This document shows, in pieces, positions 49,013 through 54,325 of a DNA stretch of 54,325 bases. A program made the translations under genes and the position numbers. The notes below the pieces were generated by a model. The model saw only the letters and a list, made by a program, of their open reading frames with translations. It did no database searches and was not told the origin of the DNA. The stretch's first letter is position 1. Each line of letters starts with the position of its first letter. This DNA comes from Histomonas meleagridis (taxonomy: Eukaryota; Parabasalia; Tritrichomonadida; Dientamoebidae): NCBI GenBank assembly GCA_020186115.1, contig WSYJ01000172.1, forward strand, positions 1 to 54,325, in the 5' to 3' direction.

Positions 49013-49647
49013 AAAAATTAGTCATTAAACTTTTACTGGATTATGTCCATTATCTTTCATATGTCTTCTGATTTTAATTGTATCATGTATTGGTATAAAA
49101 GATGAAATGCATTGAGATCTTCGAATCTGACCCAGCTGAACGTTTGGTCAATAGACCATCTGCCAAGGAATCATACTACTTGTCCATTATGATAATTGAA
49201 TCTTATTTCGTGTTGCACTATCTTATCAATCTCAAATTGCATGAATAAAATAACGAATGAAAAGCAGTCGATCAGATGTGGTGACGATCAGTAAATCATT
49301 CAATCCCACTTTTGAGAACCAACGGCGACTTTGATTTATAGCCACAGGACACACCAAAATTGCACGTTAATTTTTAATATCACTCTATCGTACTATACAA
49401 AAGTGTCATAATGATTATAATACATTACGATCAAATATAGTTGATTGATTAGTTTACTGATCGGTATTGATTATTTTATGAGTTGAGATTTGTCCCGAGT
49501 CGATATTATTAAAAATAATTTTAATCCATAAATGGAACTAAACCGTATAAATTGAATCTATCGTTAATTCACAAGTGGTAAAACACGATCAAATTCAATT
49601 CAATTTTTTATCACTTCCCCTATACATAAAAATTATCGACCATTTAT
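49013..49647. other. Gap; last part conserved with element A
   Basis: No gene supported. A minus-strand scrap near 49110-49170 (GRWSIDQTFSWVRFEDL) vaguely recalls IS5/Harbinger-type transposases. 49545-49680 matches 12280-12430 of element A. Confidence 0.35.
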
Positions 49648-50094
49648 TTATTCAAAAAGTGTTACTTTTCGTACGATATAAAAAAATATCAATATCATTA
49701 TTTTTATTAATAAATAATTTTGATGCTGATGATTTTGAGGCATTACTGAGTCAGCATAATTTTGTATAACATTCAATTTATTTACAAGAGCATTATATTT
49801 GTTAAAATCATCATTAAATATTTGATTTAATAATTCCATTTTAGATATCTGATAAGCTTGATCTAATTGTTCAGGTGTTATATTTTGTAAAGGATTCTTT
49901 ATAGTAGGATGATATTTTTCATCTATAAATTTATAAATTTGTTTTCTTAATAAATTATGATATTTATTATACACAGTTACAGTTAATGTTATTACATTTT
50001 TATTTTTTACAATAGAAAACGAAGGTTTAATATTTATAGCACTAAAATCACAATCTTTAAATTCTTGTGCAAAGCACGTATAAAGAGATTCCAT
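49648..50094 (-). CDS. Z: conserved gene divergent from the ATPase, element C
   Basis: A 148-residue ORF. The first 110 residues match the other two copies (MESLYTCFAQEFKDCDFSAI at the start). The tail differs and is extended by a hydrophobic end (YLLIKIMILIFFYIVRKVTL) read through sequence that is noncoding in element A, probably because of a lost stop. Confidence 0.6.
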   Translation of the reverse strand: MESLYTCFAQEFKDCDFSAINIKPSFSIVKNKNVITLTVTVYNKYHNLLRKQIYKFIDEKYHPTIKNPLQNITPEQLDQAYQISKMELLNQIFNDDFNKYNALVNKLNVIQNYADSVMPQNHQHQNYLLIKIMILIFFYIVRKVTLFE

Positions 50095-50134
50095 TAATAA
50101 TAATGAATTGATTTTATAAAATTATTTTTATTTT

Positions 50135-50937
50135 ATGGAAAACGATATTAATATTGATGCCTTAGATAATATGATTGATTATTGTTTATATAAAAAATAA
50201 ACCTAAATTAAATGAAGAATTAATAAGTGAAATTCATCCAGTGGTGAATGTACCTTATAATTCTTTAAATATAGCAGTAGGTAGACAAAGAAGTGGGAAA
50301 ACTCAATGTATAATTAGAGAAATTATTAAAATTAGTAATATTAGTCCTAGAACTCATTTATTAATTTATATTAATAAAAATGGATTAGAAAACGATCCCA
50401 CTTTTGAATCATTAAAACCTTTAATAAAGATTCCAATATTATATGTAGCTGAAAATCAAGCAGAAGATATAGTTAAAGATATATTAAAATGGATACAATT
50501 TTATAATGAAATTAAAAATAATCATTGGGAAAATAAAATAGTAGATAATCAAATATCTGAATTATTTCAAAAATTATATATTAATAATTTTAATAATTTA
50601 ACTTTACATACTATAATATTTTTTTGAAGATTGTGCTAATAGTCCTTTATTTAAAAAACCTACTAATTATTTTAATCAATTATTTACTAAATTAGCTCAT
50701 ATTCAATGTTCTGTATTTTTCGCTGTACAATTTTGGAAATCTTTACCTGCTGAAGTTAAAGCTAATGTAAGTACTATATTTATATTTCCTAATTTCTCTA
50801 AACAACAATTAAGTTATATGATAGCTCAAATACCATTGCTCTATACTAAAGATCGAATTTATTCCGTTTATCAAAAACTGTCAGGACATCAAAAAATGAT
50901 CGTCGATGTGAATAATCGAAAAATAAAAATTGAATAA
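50135..50937 (+). pseudogene. A32-type genome-packaging ATPase, element C, two frameshifts
   Basis: The ATG at 50135 gives the usual start, but an extra A near 50190 breaks the frame after DYCLYK. It resumes with NKPKLNEELI and Walker A GRQRSGKT (Gln for Lys). The T7 run at about 50617-50623 again interrupts the Walker B block exactly as in element A. The C-terminal part runs to TAA at 50937. Otherwise nearly identical to the intact copy at 23858. Confidence 0.75.
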
Positions 50938-50968
50938 AAAATGAAAAATTAATATTTATTTTTTTTCA

Positions 50969-53035
50969 ATGTTAAATAGCCAAAAGGGTATAGATAATGA
51001 AATAGCTACTTATCTCAATGTTCTTGGGGTCGATATGAGTGGTTCTATTGATAAATACAAACAATGGCGAAGAAATCAACAATCCAATATAATCATATAT
51101 GAAATTGTTAAGATGCCCATTCTTTCTAATTCCTCTGAGCGACGTAAATATTTGTCAACCCAAGATATTTGGATTTGATTACCTTTATCGAAAGTGACTT
51201 GTCGATTTTCTGGTGGTTTAATTGGAACATATAATTATGATGCATCGTAACCAAAATAATTCAAACTTACTATTTTGGTTAAAGCTTCTTTAACTGACAC
51301 TACCCTTGCATTAAAACTTGTTTTATAATTATTTGATTGATCCGAAACTTGTAATCTCGAACTTGGTTCGGGTTTATAATTATATTTAACGATATAATGT
51401 ACTGCATTTGGTGAGTATTTTTCATGCATTGTATGTCTGAAAATGTGCATGTGACAGTGACCACCCCACTAATATAGAAAAATAGGTGTATATTCAATAA
51501 TTCTAGTTCCATATTCATCACGTGGAAGAAAAATTTCACCATCTTCATTTATGAACATTTCATGGCATGGTAGTTTTGGAAAACCATATTTACAATTTCC
51601 GTCAGGAGAACCTTTTAGACATTTTTGAATTCTACAATTATGAATCATCGCAGAATTTACTAAATGATACATTTTTCTTAGCTCTGGATTTGGTGCATGC
51701 GCAAAATATTATTCATGAAGTGATTCAACTGAAATACGTTTATGAAGCCAAATTAAAGCATGTACATGGGGTGCGCCACGCGCTTGAAATTCAAGTCTCC
51801 AACAATAATGAGAAACATTCCCAAAACCCATTCGTAAAATTAATATAAAAAAACCTTTTTCGAACACTTCAGAAAATCGTGAATGCCATAGCGATATTTC
51901 TTCATTAGAACAAAATCTTATATCACAATTATTTGTTTCAAACCCTATTCTTTTAATATTATTTTCAATTATTTTAACATCTGAGCGATCGTTTACAAAA
52001 GGCAATATAAGTATATATCCACCAATTATTAAAAAAGAACCTAAAAGATATGTTACAGAGGGTGATGCTAAATATATTTTTGATGATGATTTAAGTCATT
52101 ATAAATATCATGGTGCTGATAGTACATTAATTGATGAGAATATGAAAGCTTTAGCACATCTAATTCTTGATTTAAAAAAAGATGTTAGAAAAGTTAGAGA
52201 TGCACAAACATATAACGGTGCTTTGGAATATGTTAACAAACATAATAAGAATAAAGATGCAAGATATCATTGGTCAGTTAAAGAAGAAGATATTAATGAT
52301 GATGGAATTCCAGATATTATTATAAGAGATCAACATAAAAGAGCTAAATTTGTTAATGGATGGACAGTCAAAAAACAAGATCCTTATCAAGTAGCATATA
52401 TGGATTATTTACAAAAGAATTATGGTAATCCTACAAAAAGAAGACAACATAGAGCAGATGGAAATAAGATTAAATCTTTCAATGAATGGTTAAATAGTGA
52501 AGTAAGAGAAGTAAGTTATCCAAAACCATTTGATGATCCAATCGTTACATATAATTCTGCATATAATGACTTTAGGGAAAAAGTGAAAAGGGCTAATGAT
52601 AACTATTATAGAGATACGGGTATTATGAATATTTATAAATTACATAGTACTCCAAGAAGAAGGTCAGCAAATGCAGTATTTACAAGTTTACTTGTTAAAG
52701 ATGCATATAATACTTTCGTTGATAAATATGAAGGTAATAGTGAATATCAAGAAAGAATTAAAGGTTATTGTCCAATACTTCAATTATCTTCTGCATTATT
52801 CAAAATAATGGTTATCCCTAAAGTAGAAGAACTATTAAAAAAACGTAATATTCCAAATATTGAAACAGGTAAAAAATATAAATTGGAGACAGGTGAAAGT
52901 TATTATTCAACTGCTTGTAAAAAAGTTGTTACTGATTTGTTAGATGATCCTAACCATGAACAAATAATGTTAGATGCAGTCAAAAATTATGTAGTAGAAA
53001 TAATTGGTACACCTAATGGATTAGCAGATGAGTAA
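50969..53035 (+). pseudogene. Putative virion protein with D-x-N-x-D-G motif, element C, interrupted
   Basis: The start at 50969 (MLNSQKGIDNEIATYLNVLG) matches the element A N-terminus but without its stops. After about 40 codons, near 51090, it is cut by a Helitron fragment, and homology resumes near 52010. From 52142 the frame is open to 53035: LAHLILDLKKDVRKVRDAQ, EEDINDDGIPDIIIRDQHKR with the complete calcium-loop-like motif, FVNGWTVKKQD, and the helical C-terminal half. The best-preserved C-terminal part of the three copies. Confidence 0.6.
51090..52010 (-). pseudogene. Helitron Rep (HUH endonuclease) fragment inserted in element C
   Basis: The minus strand reads, in three shifting frames, HYCWRLEFQARGAPHVHALI, the Helitron Rep HUH block (H-V-H); upstream is NDRSDVKIIENN. 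Then come CLKGSPDGNCKYGFPKLPCH, the Cys-rich segment after HUH, and HYIVKYNYKPEPSSRLQV and FNARVVSVKEALTKIVSLN, the downstream Rep blocks. The two catalytic Tyr were not located with confidence. No ATG or Helitron terminus is visible, so it is a piece. Orientation is opposite to the PIF1 relic at 6 kb. Confidence 0.75.
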
Positions 53036-53071
53036 GTTATTAAACAAAAATTTTTAAAATCATTATTTTTT

Positions 53072-53593
53072 ATGATTAAAATAAGTGATTTCTCACCCCA
53101 TGTAGGGAAGAATAATACTGAACATAATAGTTCTAGTGCTAATTGTAAAGTTATTATTAATAATAACAATAGTGAAACACCAGCACATTATCCTGAAGTT
53201 AATGAAGAAACATCAAAAATAATTACAAGAGAAACTGATCTTAATACTGATAATGCTAGTGCTTTATATAAACATATAGCTTTAACATTTAGTGCGATAT
53301 TAAAAACAAATAATATGAAATTAATAGCAAATTTAATTGATAATAGTGGTAAAATTATAATTAATGCTAATGATTTAGTACAAGCTATAAGTTTAATTTT
53401 AGAAATTGATTTTAATCAAGTTAGATTAAGTTATGAAGATCCTGAACCTGGATGTTTAAAACATGTAAATCCAATTAAAAAAGTTAACTCAACTAAGATT
53501 AATGGGTATGATTTTAATTTTCAATATAATGAAGAATATAACACATTAATGGATGAATTTAATATTTCATTAAAAAAAGTATTTATTTATTAA
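53072..53593 (+). CDS. 173-aa conserved element protein, element C, intact
   Basis: A complete ORF of 173 codons from the ATG at 53072 behind TCATTATTTTTTATG. It starts MIKISDFSPHVGKNNTEHNS, has an Asn/Ser-rich linker, a central helical block LYKHIALTFSAILKTNNMKL, the hydrophobic LVQAISLILEIDFNQVRLSY, and an acidic, aromatic end (KKVFIY). Element A has lost the ATG and gained a stop; element B has GTG and frameshifts. Not recognised. Always between the putative virion protein and the convergent integrase. Confidence 0.65.
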   Translation: MIKISDFSPHVGKNNTEHNSSSANCKVIINNNNSETPAHYPEVNEETSKIITRETDLNTDNASALYKHIALTFSAILKTNNMKLIANLIDNSGKIIINANDLVQAISLILEIDFNQVRLSYEDPEPGCLKHVNPIKKVNSTKINGYDFNFQYNEEYNTLMDEFNISLKKVFIY

Positions 53594-53600
53594 TAATACA

Positions 53601-54325
53601 TCATTGGATCTTTTTCTTTTGAAATATAATAATTGCATTTGGAACTGGATTTAATAAATATCTTGGTACTGACATTTTTATTCCTTTATCATTATGAGTA
53701 TTATATTTACCTTTTTAGTAATTATCTACTATATAAATATCTGGTAATATTTTTGATCTCTTTTTTAATTGATCTGTGTTATAAACTGTTACTGTTGTAC
53801 CAGGAGGTAAATAAAATCCTTTTTGTTTCATAATTTTATAATTTAATTTATGTAAAGATAAACCAAAAGATTTTTGTTTTATTTTAGCTTCATATGGTGA
53901 TATTTTTTTATGATTTAATTTAGATAATGTTTTATGATAAGTATAATTATAATTATGTATAATTTTATTCATATCATGAGGTTGAATATATTCTAAACCC
54001 ATATTATCAGCCATATCTCTAATAGTTCTACAAATTCTATTAATTATAGCTAAAGATGAATGTATAGGATAAGATTTATTTTTAATTATTATTCTTTCAA
54101 CAGGAATTATTTTAGTACCAATTAAATGATTTGAAATATATTGTAAAGGTTTTGATAAAAATGTGTTGTTTCTGAATCACAATGAATAATTTTAGGATTA
54201 AATAAACCTGTACCATAAAGTTCAAATAAAGCTTTAGCTACACTTTCGATTGATTTTTTTACTAATGTTTATCGTTTATTTTAATATTAGTAAAAGTACC
54301 AAATAAATATCTAGTTTGTACTTCT
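53601..54325 (-). pseudogene. Polinton integrase, element C, broken and cut by the window end
   Basis: C-terminal domain LPPGTTVTVYNTDQLKKRSK and PRYLLNPVPN, with a TAA at 53714-53716 (after VDNY). Upstream are YNYTYHKTLSKLNHKKISPY and HSSLAIINRICRTIRDM, with Asn where the DDE Glu is expected, as in element B. A 2-bp insertion near 54166 and an indel near 54262 break the catalytic part. The N-terminus lies beyond 54325. Confidence 0.7.

Larger units (their letters stand above)
46096..54325. mobile_element. Polinton-like element C (fragmented, runs off the window)
   Basis: Capsid tail, then later Z, ATPase, putative virion protein, 173-aa gene and integrase in the order of elements A and B. 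It is interrupted by a pogo transposon (46803-48456), a CRESS-like capsid relic (48.5-49.0 kb) and a Helitron Rep fragment (51.1-52.0 kb). The right end is not in the window. Confidence 0.65.

Noticed and set aside
49110-49170. IS5/Harbinger-like transposase scrap
   Set aside because: A single short motif (RWSIDQTFSW) without a neighbouring catalytic block; insufficient support for a feature of its own.
1-54325. Reassigned genetic code (TAA/TAG as Gln or TGA as Trp) to explain the many in-frame stops
   Set aside because: Several stops fall where Trp or Gln would fit, but others replace Leu, Gly, Tyr or Lys, they are accompanied by frameshifts, and the host genes are clean and end in ordinary stops. 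Decay explains it better.

Overview
The window reads as AT-rich nuclear DNA of a microbial eukaryote, most likely a parabasalid (trichomonad, possibly Tritrichomonas). This is inference, from four signs. There are long intronless genes and very short intergenic gaps. Start codons often sit 5-15 nt behind TCATTTTTATTAATG-like motifs that resemble the trichomonad initiator (Inr). Maverick/Polinton, pogo, mariner and integrase-type transposons are dense. The proteins are strongly divergent and rich in N, I and K. The host genes are a tRNA-Gly (20.1 kb), a class I alpha-mannosidase (20.4-22.1 kb), a divergent pair made of an importin-beta and a Rad23-like UBL-UBA protein (31.4-35.2 kb), and a 2312-codon TRRAP/Tra1-like pseudo-PI3K-related gene (38.5-45.5 kb).

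The rest is mostly mobile and virus-derived DNA. Three copies of one Polinton/Maverick-like (virus-like) element lie in the same orientation. They share a core: small gene Z (-), A32-type packaging ATPase (+), a putative virion protein with a D-x-N-x-D-G motif (+), a 173-aa protein (+) and an rve integrase (-). Element A (6.86-18.90 kb) is bounded by ~250-bp inverted terminal repeats and is nearly mirror-symmetric. Both ends carry X, Y, a small basic 89-aa protein, a related small protein and the major capsid protein gene. The integrase half that should sit on the right appears replaced by an inverted copy of the left arm. Element B (23.4-29.2 kb) has the only intact ATPase and the most complete integrase. 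Element C (46.1-54.3 kb) is fragmented by other insertions and runs off the window. No protein-primed DNA polymerase B or adenain-type protease was recognised in any copy, and every copy carries frameshifts or stops, so these are defective or fossil copies.

Other elements are nested in or beside them. There is a PIF1 helicase of Helitron type whose two ends flank element A, and a Helitron HUH Rep fragment inside element C. There are two integrase-core (IS3-like) DNA transposons, one of them inside the capsid gene of element A with an apparent 16-bp target duplication. There are four pogo/DDE_1 copies and one Tc1/mariner relic. Two fossils resemble CRESS-DNA virus genes: a Rep next to the tRNA (19.3-20.0 kb) and a capsid (48.5-49.0 kb).

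Most notable are the mirror-ended Polinton derivative, its family of small proteins starting M-[AG]-W-[GS]-[FL]-W-N-K, a stem-loop conserved on both arms, a shared T7 frameshift in two ATPase copies, and the CRESS-like Rep and capsid fossils. All identifications come from reading motifs; no database search was run.
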